From assembly GCA_032358255.1 (NCBI GenBank), contig JAULBX010013319.1:1-64000 (forward strand): a DNA stretch of 64,000 bases, in the 5' to 3' direction. The notes under the pieces are model-generated. The model saw only the letters and a program-made list of their open reading frames with translations. It had not been told where the DNA came from and did no database searches. The position numbers were made by a program, and so were the translations under genes. This DNA comes from Heterotrichella gracilis (taxonomy: Eukaryota > Sar > Xanthophyceae > Tribonematales > Xanthonemataceae). Shown piece after piece: positions 45,501 through 56,775 of this stretch; position 1 is the first letter of the stretch, and each line of letters begins with the position of its first letter.

Positions 45501-47002
45501 GGTGGTGGTGGTGGTGGGTTGTGGGGGTGGATGATGGGGAGGGACCATCCATATGCACACACTTGCAGGTACGGTGGATTGTAGTGGTGATGGTGGTGGT
45601 GGTGACGGCAGTAGTGATGGTGCACGACCAAAACCTTTACCCCCCTTTTTGCACTGCCCAACCCTCAACAAAACCCTAGACAGGCATCCCAAGCACCACT
45701 ATATATCACTCCCCTTTGCACCACCCACAACCCTTTACCCTCCTCCACAGGGCGAGGCAGGGGCAGGGGCCGCGGGGCCAAGCAGACCACCATGGCACAA
45801 GCCCTCTCCCGGAGCCGAAGCGGCCAAAACCCTCGACAAAACCGTAGCGCGGCCCCGGCAGCCAGCGGCGGAACCCTGGAAGGGTTTTTGGGGGCCTCGC
45901 CAGGGGCTACAGGCGGGGCAAGAGGCAGCCAGCGCAGTACTGCGGCGGGGGGGGACAGGCGCACCACCCGAGCGGCTACCACGCCCTCCAAGCGCGCTGT
46001 TGTTATTGATAGCAGGTAAGGGTGATGGGGTGGGGCATTGCGATAGGGTCCCCGCTGTGTTAACAGGTATCTAGGTTTGTCGGTCTCTCAGGTGCATTTT
46101 GGCTAGGGTATTGGTTAAGGTTTGCTATGCGCAGCACTGCAGCGGGGGGGGGCCGGCGTGCCACCCGAGCGGCCAACACGCTCAGCCAATACGCTGTGGT
46201 GATTGAGAGCAGGTAGGGGGTGGGGGAGGGGAATTGAGTTAGGGTCAGTGGTGTACTATTATCTCTTTCTCTTTATCATTATAAAGGGTCCAATGTGGCA
46301 TCCTTTACAATGTGCATTTTTAATAATACACCTGTTTTTCCCCTTGCAGCGATGACGGGGAGGAGGATGTGAGCGAGGTTGAGCTGAGTGACGTGGAGGA
46401 GGTGGAAGACTCGGAGGAGGGGGAGGAATACACCGCGGCAAAGAAGGGGAGGAAACGCGCCCTCCCCGCGGTGGCAAAGACCAGGCGGCCGCCGCGCGCC
46501 CCTGCCTCTTCAGGTCCGTGCAAATAAAGAAATGTATTGAAATAAGAAAGAAAAAAGGTAAAGATAAAATGACCTGGCGGCCACCACGCGCCCCTGCCTC
46601 TCAGGGTGGGGTTGTGACCCAGGACGGCCATTTTCCATCACAAAAGAACAAATGAAATTGTGGACTTAATAATCACACGTCGTCTTAAATGTCCAGTCCA
46701 GGAGGGGTGTTACTTGAGGGGTGTACTGCGGGGGAAAGAGGGGGAGGAAATGTACACGCCCCCCACCCATGGTGGCAAAAGATTAGCTTGGCCCCATGAG
46801 GTGTGTAAGGTCTAACTGTGCCTGTGCAGGCCCGGTACCCTCCGCCACGCCAATCCTTGTGCTGGACAGCGATGAGGAGATGGCAGAAGCCACACCCGCC
46901 ACTGGCGGGGGGCGCAGGGGGGGGAGGGGGGCGGCCAGGGGAGGAAGGGGCACATCCAGTCAAAGGGGGTCACAGGGGCGGGGCTGGGGAGCAGTGAAAT
47001 GA
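39556..47002 (+). CDS. MRE11: MRE11 double-strand-break repair nuclease, complete, 16 exons
   Basis: Exons: 39556-39572, 39655-39697, 39802-40043, 40437-40584, 40950-41006, 41370-41458, 41753-41933, 42500-42721, 42963-43089, 43333-43439, 43888-44080, 44688-44806, 45361-45490, 45751-46015, 46350-46513, 46830-47002. All phases agree; 758 residues. Phosphoesterase motifs are intact: MFRILIATDNHLG (DxH), DVDFVLLGGDLFHDN (GDLF), IHGNHDDPAG (GNHD), FVLHQNR, VWGHEHEC (GHEHEC) and FSIIQPGSSVATAL. The capping domain follows (LIRLKVDYTGFSTINAQRFG, RFVGKVANPTDI). The C-terminus has a Gly-Arg stretch (GRGRGRGRGAKQ), an acidic ILVLDSDEEM segment and a final RGGRGAARGGRG tail, like the GAR motif methylated in animal MRE11. 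It acts with RAD50 and NBS1 in end resection and telomere upkeep in the nucleus. Intron 9 uses a GC donor (43090). Most introns contain exon echoes. Confidence 0.97.
40740..40815 (+). repeat. Echo of MRE11 exon 4 donor side
   Basis: CACAACCTGTCAGCAGTC, then CTGTCCACCTGCAACCTGCT, then TACTTCGGCAAAGCGGTG copies 40520-40588, with the donor altered to GTGCGA. Confidence 0.95.
41600..41752 (+). repeat. Two echoes of MRE11 exon 7 acceptor side
   Basis: Acceptors at 41615-41617, 41691-41693 and the real one at 41751-41752 are all followed by GGT-G/A, then C..CAAGAAC..CTCC. Each is preceded by a related TTGATCAA..ATTA tail, so the duplicated block includes intron end plus exon start. Confidence 0.9.
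41938..42175 (+). repeat. GT-rich low-complexity tract with echo of MRE11 exon 7 donor side
   Basis: (GTGGGT), (GTGGCT) and (GTGGTG) runs. An echo at 42006-42041 repeats GCACGAGTGCCTGGCGGATC and CAGTGGTGGGTGG from the exon end at 41909-41940. Confidence 0.9.
42291..42404 (+). repeat. In-frame duplicate of the first half of MRE11 exon 8 (possible cassette exon)
   Basis: Begins after TCCTCCACAG and ends before GTAATT. It is 114 nt (38 codons), open, with phase 0 at both ends. It encodes a version of ECSDPSCPFSIIQPGSS with two extra Val and Gly-Cys replacing Gly-Ser. The real exon starts at 42500. It could be skipped, included or used instead. Confidence 0.85.
43090..43332 (+). other. MRE11 intron 9 with GC donor
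   Basis: The exon ends GACTACACAG and the intron starts GCGAGT; the next exon after CCTCCCAG begins GCTTCTCC. Only this donor keeps the conserved VDYTGFS junction. GC-AG introns are a known minor class. The intron carries AACCCTAATCCTAAACCC soon after the donor. Confidence 0.8.
43495..43566 (+). repeat. Echo of MRE11 exon 10 donor side
   Basis: GGTGGCCAACCCCACTGACA, then TGCTGTGGCAGAAGGCAGCG, copies 43383-43425 with small indels. It follows a TTTAGGG run at 43450-43495. Confidence 0.95.
43685..43800 (+). repeat. Echo of MRE11 exon 11 acceptor side
   Basis: CGAGGCCCCCAGGGGGATGT, CCCGGGGAG, then a diverged AAGATTGAGGACTTCATCA, copies 43889-43970. Confidence 0.85.
44120..44600 (+). repeat. Echoes of MRE11 exon 11 end and exon 12 start inside intron 11
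   Basis: 44183-44262 copies the GAGCTGGGCACCGCGCTGCA and GGACGACAAGCAAGC part of exon 11, with its own GTGCAAGGTGAAG donor. 44393-44412 and 44515-44580 copy the exon 12 start (ACAGGCATTCTGAAGGAGAC, then GACGAGCGCACCCAGGCCAT). The real exon 12 starts at 44688. Confidence 0.92.
44818..45240 (+). repeat. Two echoes of MRE11 exon 12 donor side, each followed by (GTG)n
   Basis: 44950-45003 and 45165-45224 repeat the exon end (CACCTGCAACAGAGGAAGGC, then GCAGCAGGTGGGT). Real and copies are each followed by GTG/GTGGTG microsatellite, so the period is about 190-220 bp. Confidence 0.92.
45523..45580 (+). repeat. Echo of MRE11 exon 13 donor side
   Basis: GATGGGGAGGGACCATCCA, a few changed bases, then GCACACACTTGCAGGTACGG copies 45448-45495. 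The preceding tract is (GTG)n. Confidence 0.8.
46130..46216 (+). repeat. Echo of MRE11 exon 14 donor side
   Basis: CAGCACTGCAGCGGGGGGGG, GCCACCCGAGCGGC, then GAGAGCAGGTAGGG copies 45933-46020, retaining a GT donor. Confidence 0.92.
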
Positions 47003-48860
47003 TGAGGGAATTTTGGGGTACCATTGCGGTGCCTGCCAAGGGGGGATGGGGCATATCGATTATAGGGGCGATGCTTGGGAGTGCAATGAGGCAAACACCG
47101 CGCCTCTAATCGATGTACGAGCGGGTTTGGTATTGGTGCTTTGACATCTGGCGGCGCTGCTTGTGCGCAGGTTTCTCGTTTTGGTACACATGCGCGTTGT
47201 GGTGCGAGCGGAGTGTGGAATACTATCCAGTAGTGATTTTTTATGCTGAAAACAAGAAGGATTAGGTGGAAATGGCAACAGCCTGGACCTCAGTGCTGCA
47301 CCATGCAAATGCACCATACAGCATGCGGCATGTAAATCTGTAGTGCTGGTGGCGGGAATGGTGCGCCTTTTCCGCACCCGCTCAGCAGTGCCAGTCAAGT
47401 GGTCTACCTGTTCAATACCCTTTCGTAGGGTTTTGCGGCAGATGCTGCCAACATTTGCCTGGTGAGCACACTTCGGGTGTGTTGTAAAGAGTGGCCTGGT
47501 CGGGGTTCTGATCCATCGCCATGGCGTGTACCTGGCTGAGGTCTCGACAGACAGCACAATGCACGTTGCGTCTGGCCAATCGTAAATTTTAAATATATCC
47601 AAGGTAATAAAAATCAAAATAAAGGTCTAGAAAGCATGAACTAGGTGGTTCACATGCATGCATGCCAAAGCATAAACGCCAAAAAGTCGGAGGAAACAGA
47701 ACTGTGAAAGCCAGCCACGGTCCACAGTATTGCTGATGCATAGTAACTTGCGTTGTTTGCAATAGTTTTCGTGCTCTAGTCCACCCAGGTTGTGCCCCAT
47801 ACTCGCAACACTCACGCACCAGCTGGTCTGCTTTGTTTAACCACAGTGGCTAACCTGTAGTACGTACAACCTAGCCTCTTCTCACCCGGTATCATACAGC
47901 CATAGAAGGATCCACATCCGAAGTTTTGGGTCACATATAACGGTGGTGGCTCAGTATTTTGCCCACTAATTAGGTGCATTGGGTCGCCACAGTCGATTAC
48001 CATGCAGTGCACAACCGTTTGCCTGGCCAAGGCCACACCCATGCGCACAACCCACGTTCGGCAACACAAGGAAACCAGCGCAACTGTCTCAGCCCCTCCT
48101 ACGAGGCTGGCCTATGGGGCAGCTACAGCTCGCCCGTGGCCAAGCTTGACCAGAGGGGTTGCACAGAGGGCTCAGCGCATGCCTAGGCACCTATGCAGGG
48201 CAAGCACCGAGCCAGACGAGGTATGGCGTAATTAATTTAGTGGTTGGCGTATTCAAGGCCTGTTCTGAATTAAATCGCGACCTTCAGGCAAAGAAAAACA
48301 CCATAGCTATCCATTTTGAGAGGTGCATGTAGTGCATGCATGGTGGGAGGTGTTTCTCGGTCCTGCCAATGGGGCATTAATTGCTGCCATATGGCTGCTG
48401 CCATGCATGACGTGACTGTATTTCTGAAGCTTTTTTTCCTTTTCCTTACCTGCTTGCCTAGATTAGAACCAAGCTACCATTGGCCTCTTGCCCCATTGCC
48501 ATATGCATGCAAGGACCTGGCCATGGGCATGTTCAATTATGAAGCCCAGAACCTGCAAATCGATGACACTTGTTTTGGTGGCACTTATTAAGCTCCATGT
48601 AAGATGTGTGAAACCATATCATGTGGTTTTCATGGTTCTCCCCATAACGTTGTGAGAATGGTGCATCCACATCCTTGGGAGCTTCTACCTTAACCCTAAA
48701 CCCTACACCTTAAACCCTGAACCGGGTTTCGAGGTCGTCCGGCAAGGCAATTCACCTCATGTTACCCCTCCCCTCACTGTCAGTTTATTCGCTACTCCTC
48801 TAGAACTACTAGAACGGACAAGCACTCCAACCGCTAACTTTACTCCCCTTATTACTTACG
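47003..48860. other. Intergenic region downstream of MRE11
   Basis: No gene recognised apart from one dispersed repeat copy (47462-47825). A telomere-like run (AACCCTAAACCCTACACC) is at about 48692-48715. Confidence 0.45.
47462..47825 (+). repeat. Dispersed repeat, copy 1
   Basis: Shares with 52690-53040, in the same orientation and order: TTGTAAAGAGT.GCCTGG, a CTCGACAGA segment, GGTGGTTCACATGCATGCAT, a CCAAA.CAT.AACG stretch, GTGAAG.CCAG.CACGGT, TTGTTTGCAATA and CCACCCAGGTTGTG. Ends are not defined and no protein is encoded. It is probably an unclassified transposon-derived element. Confidence 0.8.
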
Positions 48861-49519
48861 TATTCGCATCGTGTGTTGTGCAGGGGCAGGCCCAGCCTGG
48901 CAAGGCCCTTTGCGAGGTCACCCAAGGACTGGCTAGACTGGCTGAGAAGGAAAAGTTTTTTTTCTGGTCTCAAGCAGCGGGTTGCTGCTTGTCTCCACAG
49001 CAGCAAAAGTGGTTTTCCCAGACATTTGGGAGGACTTTGGGCTGGCTGAGCTGGGCCTGCAGGTATAGCCAAGCAAAAAGTACATAGATGATGAATTAGA
49101 GTTTTTAGTTGACCTCATACAAGGATTTACAGGAAAGTGATTTGTCAAGAGGGCGCCCCAGCGAGCCCGAGCTAAAGTTACTATAGTCTAGTCACATAGC
49201 CTGCTGAAATCCTTTGCAATCGTCTTTAGGTATTGATTGTGCATGTCCAGAGTTACCTTTGCCGTTGCCATGGTAGGGCTGGTCATAATAACGTCTATAA
49301 CGTCACGTAATTATGCATACCCAGGCGGGTAAGGCATTATAATAATTAGGAGCACATTTACACTATTTACACTTGACGCTTATGTACCTAGATGCAAGAT
49401 TGTGCACCCAGCCCTTCCCCGCCGCGCACCCGGATATCAGGACTTTCCACCTAAAAAAACATACGTTGGTTTTGATCATGGGAGGCTGTAAAGATTTGCA
49501 AGGATGTTTGGTCTTGCAG

Positions 49520-51932
49520 GTTCTTACCCTTTTCGTGCTCATCCTCCTTGTGCTCGATGTTACGTGGATCGTCAATGACTTGATGTCAGAGCCCCAGCTG
49601 CCAGAAATTAAGACAGAGGATGATGCTGATGACATAGGGACAGTGTTTGTAAGTCGTTCGGACCCTGGTCCCTACATGGATATCTAGTTGTGTGCACGCT
49701 GGGGCCAGCACATGGCGGTTGTATTTTCCTGTCTCTAGCACTGCCCTGCAGCTGAGTTTAAGGTCCACTTACAAATGAACGCAGTAATTTGTAAGAAATC
49801 GAATCTAGTCATTTTTGCTAATCTTGCACATGTATGGCTACGCCGCCAAGCGGTCCTGCCACTGTCTACGCCATTTGTTGATCCTGCACAACCCAAGAGC
49901 TCTTCCAGGTCACACCAGGCCATGTAGGCCATGTAGGGCATGTAAGCCATGTTGTATTAGGTTCACTTGCCCCCCTTGCCCCTTGGTCCCTACCTAGTAG
50001 CGCACGCTGCGTTTTGCATGGACTCCAATTTTTTGTTGGGAAACAACAAAAAGCTAAGCTAATAGAACACTCGCATACATTGTATTGGGTAACAATACCA
50101 GCTTATGCTTCCTTGGTGTTTATGGACCCTAAACCCAGCAGCTGAGCCATCTGCTGCTCCTGCGCTGCCTGAGAAACTTTTTAAGAGGATCTGTGGCGGT
50201 CAGACGATGTGATGTCAATTCATACTATTCATACTTGATTTGGGTGTACTGTGTGCAGGTGGATGTGCTCCAAAGGGGCGTGGTCATCGACACCGTGAGC
50301 TTGGACCTGGTGGACATGGTGCAATAAAAAATGATTTAATACATTATCTGAAAACATGCTCATTCCCATTTGAGTCAGAAAATTTAATGATTTAAATTAT
50401 TATTTGTTTCTAAAAGCAATATTGTATTTTAAACTTTCCAATCTACATGGAACCATGATCTTTACAAGTACTGTATTTGACATAATTTTACAGTTGAAGA
50501 GGAAGCATAAAAGCTTTGTATGTTTCAGGTGGATGTGCTCCGAAGGGGTGTGGTCATCGACACCGTGGGCTTGGACCTGGTGGACTTGGTGGAAGTCATT
50601 GGGAACAAGTGGAGTGGCCTGTTCCAGCACGTGCTGCATCAGCTGGAGCCTGACCTGCCTGAGCTGGCACCAGAAGACGTCCTGAGGCTGGAACTGGAGT
50701 ATGCCAATGGCACCATCGAGGCGCTGGACAAGGTCAAAGACATGCAGGTAGGGTAGGTAGGTAGGTAGTGCAGGTCCCCTGACTGATTGTCCATATAGGC
50801 TATGCGCAATTGCAATGCCGCCTCTCCCACGCCTTTAGGATTTGAAGGTACCTGTCAGTACGTAGTGACACCTGCCAGATCTGAGAGATTTCTGCTGAAT
50901 TGATTAACAATTCGATCTTGCTATATATATTTATATTTACATTCATATGTACATTTAATTTTACTATTTACTACTTCTATTCATATTTACATTTAATACT
51001 TACAATAAATGCTTTTTTTTGTTTCGGGTGGACAGTGCGCTGCGCGAAGTCAGCAGCATCCGGGTGACGGTGGCGGACGGGTATGTGTGCCGCACACCTA
51101 GCACACCCCAGGTCATTGTGGAGGAGGGCCCAAGCCTGGAGCTGGTGTACCGCAATGGTCGCACCATCAGCATGCGCAAGCTCCGGCACAAGTACACGGA
51201 TAGGGTGCTGCGGGGGGTCGAAGCCATCAATGTCATTCTGACATCAGCGCGGTATGTGAACCCTAACTCCACACCCTAGAACCTACGCGGTACGTGTACC
51301 TCATCAATGATGGCAAGATGCGTAGGGTTTAAAAACAATAGATCCTGCACGTTTGGACCGCAGAAAACTCTTAAGTTGCAAACCCTTAAACATACACCTA
51401 TGGTAATATATAACCATTGTTGAGGGCCGCACTGTCACCATGCGCAAGCTGCGGCACAAGTTTATGAGCAGGGTGCTGCGGGGGGTCCAAACAATGTGGG
51501 TCATGCTGCCAGCAACACGGTATGTGTGGCGTATGCCGCAAGGCGTCTAGGGTTTAGGGCCCTGGCATAAAGTCTAGAACCTAAACCCTGTATCCTGAGC
51601 ATAAATAGCATGAATCCACAGGGAGTGTACAGGGTACAGGGTTCATGGCGTGACCCCACAAGGTTAGCCATAAACCCTTGTTTAGGGTTGTGCAGGGCGT
51701 GATGCAATCGTGGCGCGCAACTTCTTCAGGATCAAGCCAATTCTTGTGCCTCATGCTGTGGCGGTGTCTTGCATTGTTTTAATTGGTTCAGATTGCAAAC
51801 AGCCAATTACAGCATGCATATGTTTGGTGGCTGATTCCTATTCCAAACGCACATGGTGACTGACGTCCACTTGTTGTGTGACACAGGGATAGCGCGGGAA
51901 ATGGACATGGACATGGAGGGAATGGAGCCTGA
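49520..51932 (+). CDS. Unidentified membrane-anchored protein, 3' exons
   Basis: Exons 49520-49648, 50529-50747, 51028-51251 and 51887-51932 (stop TGA), in consistent phase. The first encodes a membrane span (VLTLFVLILLVLDVTWIV) and an acidic segment (PEIKTEDDADDIGTVF). The second encodes RRGVVIDTVGLDLVDLVEVI, then a leucine-rich helical part ending ALDKVKDMQ. The third has SIRVTVADGYVCRTPSTPQV and LVYRNGRTISMRKLRHKY; the last is Gly/His-rich. No family recognised. An upstream exon candidate at 48880-49061 (ALCEVTQGLARLAEKEKFFF) may belong. The acceptor before 51028 reads TTTCGG rather than TTTCAG. Exons 2 and 3 have echoes at 50261-50325 and 51414-51530. Confidence 0.5.
50255..50335 (+). repeat. 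Echo of exon 50529 acceptor side
   Basis: CAGGTGGATGTGCTCCAAAG, then GGCGTGGTCATCGACACCGT copies 50526-50590. The acceptor is intact; the copy then reaches a TAA after GTGCAA, so use of it would truncate the protein. Confidence 0.92.
51255..51535 (+). repeat. Echo of exon 51028-51251 donor side
   Basis: 51416-51530 repeats CGCACTGTCACCATGCGCAA, GCTGCGGCACAAGTTTATGA and GTGCTGCGGGGGGTCCAA, ending in CACGGTATGTG like the real donor CGCGGTATGTG. Telomere-like runs follow both versions. Confidence 0.92.
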
Positions 51933-53252
51933 GCTCAGATGTGACCCAATTTAGCAACTCCAAATTTGGGGTTCAAAGGTTGGGACCCGTTCAACCCAGC
52001 GGATTTAGCTGAAGGTGACTTGATTCCCCACCCTGCTCTTGGGATCCCAGATTTGGAACTCAATTTGAAGTTGATTGTGCACTCAAGATCTATCTGTGGT
52101 AGACAACTGCTGAACATGAAATCTTCATTGGGTGGTAGATTGCTGCAGCGTCCACCATGTGGTCTATGTGGATATGCATCAGTCCAACTAGTAGGCTACT
52201 GATTGGCCTGTGACAGGTGTTGGATGCGAGTATGGTCCCATGCAGTTCATTTGGCTCATGCCTAGCACCTGGCCCAGGTGCTCGGATTTGACATAGGATG
52301 ATATAGGAATGCAAGGCTCAACCATAGGCGGGAGGATGGGATGTTATCCATTGCAACAGCGCCAGCACCAGCGATGCCACTGACGCACACACCCCAGTTT
52401 TTTGGTTTTGAACTTGCAGCCATCCATGGCACAGGCAGACACTGTGGGTTGATGGCTGAGATGAAGAATTTGGGTGTCCCGGTCAGGGATCAGCCTGATC
52501 AGATCAGTTGGAACAGTTCAGTCCATGGTCCCTACTGCATGGGGCACGAAAAACCGGATTGAAGATTTGAATTAGCAACGCGTATTGGAATTGTTTTGCG
52601 ATCATGATCAGCAGCTCCTACTAAGGTCAGCTTGCCAGCCCCAGCACCTACCTGGTCATTACCCTTCACTAGGGTTATGCGAGTATGCGCATGGTGCGCA
52701 CTTATTGTAAAGAGTCGCCTGGCATCTTTAAAAATAATTTAGTAAATGGCCGCGGCCTCGACAGATTTGCTTCTGGTCACACCGTATAACCCTAGCAAGG
52801 GAAAAGAAAAGGTCTAACATGCATAAACATTATTGAGAGGTGGTTCACATGCATGCATACCAAAACATCAACGTCAGGAAAGTTGGGTAAACAAAAAATT
52901 GTGAAGCCAGTCACGGTGTGCAGATTCCAGGTCAGCTGCTGATTTACAATATCTCATGTTGTTTGCAATATTTTCTGTTTTGTAGTCCGCCCAGGTTGTG
53001 TCCCATTATCGCAACACCTGGTCTTCCACGCATGTCTGGCAGGCATGCCATTTGTTCTTACCAAGCCAAGCAGTTGCGTTGTGCAACCCTCCAAAATAAA
53101 GCCAGTGCTCGTGCCCCAGGCCATGGTGTTGGCATTTCGTTGTGAAAATGCAATCAGCCACGTTGACTGACACAGCTTGTTGTGATGCAGGGAGCTACCC
53201 AGTTCAGCTAATTAGGGTTTAAAAGCTTGCGCTGGAGCTACCCAGGTTCAGC
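51933..53252. other. Intergenic region with dispersed repeat
   Basis: No gene recognised. 52690-53040 is the second copy of the dispersed repeat. Composition is AT-richer than coding parts. Confidence 0.45.
52690..53040 (+). repeat. Dispersed repeat, copy 2
   Basis: Partner of 47462-47825 in direct orientation, about 75-80 percent similar by eye over the second half. Confidence 0.8.
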
Positions 53253-53705
53253 ATGCTCTTGGGACTTTCAACTTACGGTGGCCTAGGTGAACTTACAGCA
53301 AGGATAAAACTTTGCCGGTTGACTGGATGTGAGGATGTTGCTGGATGCATATGGGAGGATGTTGCAACCCAGCCTTCGCTATTTACCCTGCTGTTTGTGC
53401 TGTTGGACTTGCTCATGCCTGGCAGCTGGAAACAGCTCAAAGCATGTTCAACATCTGGCTGGTGGATGGGTTGGATGCATCCCAGTAAGAGCCCAGCGCT
53501 GGCACCTGACCAGTCAATAACCACCTCATACGGCAGCATGGTACAGCGACTGCACACGTGGATTGATGCCTTAGGAATGCAGGACCTTGTCAGTTTTCCC
53601 CATCGGGAGCAACATGTGTATGTGATGTTCAGCACCTACACACTGTCCTGTCCTGGACCAAACCGCACAAGAGTGACAGGCCTGGCTGCTAATCTGGCTG
53701 TATAG
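53253..53705 (+). CDS. Single open frame of 150 codons, unidentified
   Basis: Starts at an ATG in the reading MLLGLSTYGGLGELTARIKL and ends TRVTGLAANLAV. The downstream half (LHTWIDALGMQDLV, then EQHVYVMFSTYTLSCPGPNR) has protein-like composition. It may be a lone exon or a fragment of a larger gene. No family recognised. Confidence 0.25.
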   Translation: MLLGLSTYGGLGELTARIKLCRLTGCEDVAGCIWEDVATQPSLFTLLFVLLDLLMPGSWKQLKACSTSGWWMGWMHPSKSPALAPDQSITTSYGSMVQRLHTWIDALGMQDLVSFPHREQHVYVMFSTYTLSCPGPNRTRVTGLAANLAV

Positions 53706-54184
53706 CGGGGATGCCTGCTGTAGTGGCAGGCCAGAAGCCGCTGCCGTGAGTCACTGGCGCCATGCTTTCTGCCAAGCGCTTACCAATAGCTGCTTTGGGT
53801 GGCAAGTGTGCCCCTGTGCTAGAGTATGGAACAGGTTGTAATACACTGAATGGCATGCATTGTGGCGCAAGGTTACGATGGGCCATCGTGGTGCATTGGT
53901 GTCAATGATGACTGGCTGTGTCCTCAAATCACGTATGTGGCAACATGAGAGTGGCTCATTGACAAGCGCTTAGCAAGGTGGAGGCCTAATGCGGACAGTC
54001 CATGCTATGGTACCTCCCATATGATGCATGCATTATATGCATGCGTGGTGCTGCCATGCTTTGCCAGGCCAGGCCATCAGTGTACTACAATACAGACGTC
54101 CTGTTGTTCTTTACGGGGGTTGAGGTGCGGAGACTGCGTGAAACCTCCACAGCTTCGGTGCAATGAAGCCAAGGAGGTGCGTTG

Positions 54185-54470
54185 CTACCTCCACTGCAGG
54201 CTTCCAAGCAGCACTGGCCCCATGCGCCAAGGGCGTCAAGGTGCCCTTCAGCAGCCACCACCACCAGTCATCAGCACCAATGGCGCAAAGCGCCAAGGGC
54301 ATCGAGGTGATCTTCAGCAGCTCCCACCACCAGCTATCAGTAGGGCTGGCGCCATGCGGCAAGGGGGTCAAGGTGCACCTGAGCTACAGCCACCAGGCAC
54401 CAGCTCTGGCGCCATGCGGTCAGGGTGTCAGCGTGTGCAGCCTGCTGGTCACTCCAGTGCAAGGTGCGCT
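54185..54470 (+). repeat. Minisatellite of about 60-66 bp, four units
   Basis: Units share GGCGCCATGCG.CAAGGG.GT, then CAAGGTG, then CAGC.CCACCACCA. They are open in two frames and encode Gln/Pro- or Ser/His-rich peptides, so coding status is unclear. Confidence 0.75.
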
Positions 54471-55519
54471 GCCCTCTCTAGCTATCTAACACGTTACTTG
54501 AGTTACTTGAGTGGCGTATCTTTACAATGTGCATGTTGCTATGATGCTTTGGCTAGTTTGGCTGCTGCTGTCTCTGCTGTCCATGCAAGGATGGCCTGGA
54601 CTTGAGGTTATAAATGTAATTTAATAAATGGATTTTTTTTAATAAATAGGTAGCTTTGATGATTGGCCTTGCTACTTCCCCTGCGGATCAGGGAGGCTGT
54701 GACAGTGTTCCTTGCTGCTGTAGTTGCTGCGGATCTGACCACATGTCTACACCACATTGAACACTGTACACATACAAATGTCTGCCCGTCACGTTAGTAA
54801 CGCAGTGATTATATACATGTGTGTGCATAACCTCTAAGCCCAAAACCCAAAACCCAAAACCCTGGTTTTGTTACCTTATTCTGTGCTTCTCTCACCTGCT
54901 TGTTCGCTTCCCCACGCAGGTGCTGCAATGTGCCAGAGGTCTCCGCTGGAGGCCCTCCTTGCCTGGCTGGCAAAGCCCGAGGCCAGGTCCTTCGGAACGC
55001 CCATCATCGACTCCAGGACCCTGCACCAGCTGCACCGCTACATCCAGGCAGCTGCGCAGCAGGCGCGCGACTCCCCCGCCCTGACCGTCCCCATCTGCGG
55101 GCAGCGCGTGGGCATTGCGGCCACAGAGCTGGGCTGGCTATCCGTCCCAGAGGACATCGAGGATCCCCACGAGCAGGCGCTGTCGCGGGCGGTGCTGGGC
55201 CACATGCTCCTCCGGCTGGTTGGGGTCGCAGGCATCCCCTGCTACCACGCTTCAGACGTCACCTAGGGCGAAGAGCTGGGCAGGGGCGGGTTTGCGATGG
55301 TGAGCTGCGTACGGGTGGCGGGCGTGGAGGAGCCGCTGGCCTGCAAGACGCTGCTGCAGCCCTTGGACGGGGGGGAGGCGGTGGACCTGGCCCTGCGCGA
55401 GGGTGTGTGCATGGCACTGTTTGCTGGCTGCAAGCACATCGTGCAGCTGGAGGGCGTGGTTGTGGGGGAGGGAGGGCGCCCTGCGAGCCTGCTCATGAAG
55501 AAGTTCCAGCACTGTGGCA

Positions 55520-55665
55520 AGAGCTTGTGGAGGTGCGCCACGCCCTGCAAACCCTAAAATACCCTAGACCCTGAACCCTGTGTTACCTGTGTCAGTGGCG
55601 CATGCAAACCCTGAAACCCTAAACCCTAACGGGGTGCGCCACGCCCTGTGTACCTGGCATACTAT
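55520..55665 (+). repeat. Echoes of kinase exon edge separated by telomere-like runs
   Basis: GGTGCGCCACGCCCTG occurs at about 55532 and 55634, with a partial GGCGCATGCAAACCCTG near 55598. CCCTAAA-type runs fill the space between them. Confidence 0.75.
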
Positions 55666-56148
55666 GGGTCTTGACTGACCCATGCACATCTTTGATTGGC
55701 CCCATGCCGCTGCCTGGGAGAATGCCAGTCACTAGTTACTGCCTGCCGCCTGCCTTGACCACATGTCACGTTCTGCATCTGTGCAGGGAGTGCAGGGAGG
55801 CTGCCTGGGCTGCCATTGAGCGTGGGGAGCAATCGCAGCTGCTGCGCGACATGCTCTGCTTCACTGAGTGCATCGCCCGCACTGTGGAGGAGATGCATAA
55901 GCTGGGCGTCCACTTTCACATCAAGCTGGAGAATTCCTGGGGGGTTTCGATGTCGCCACTGGCGCTCCGTTCCTCAAGATTTCGGACATGGGGGGCATGC
56001 AGGTCCCTGGGGTTGATGGGAAGGCGCGGCCTTGCATGTAAGCGCTCACTCTTGCCCTGCCCACATTTTCCATCAACGATGGCTGACTAGGCTGACAACC
56101 TTTGTTGCGGCCCATCACCTCGAACCACAGTCTTCTCACCTCCCCTGA

Positions 56149-56775
<627 letters not shown>

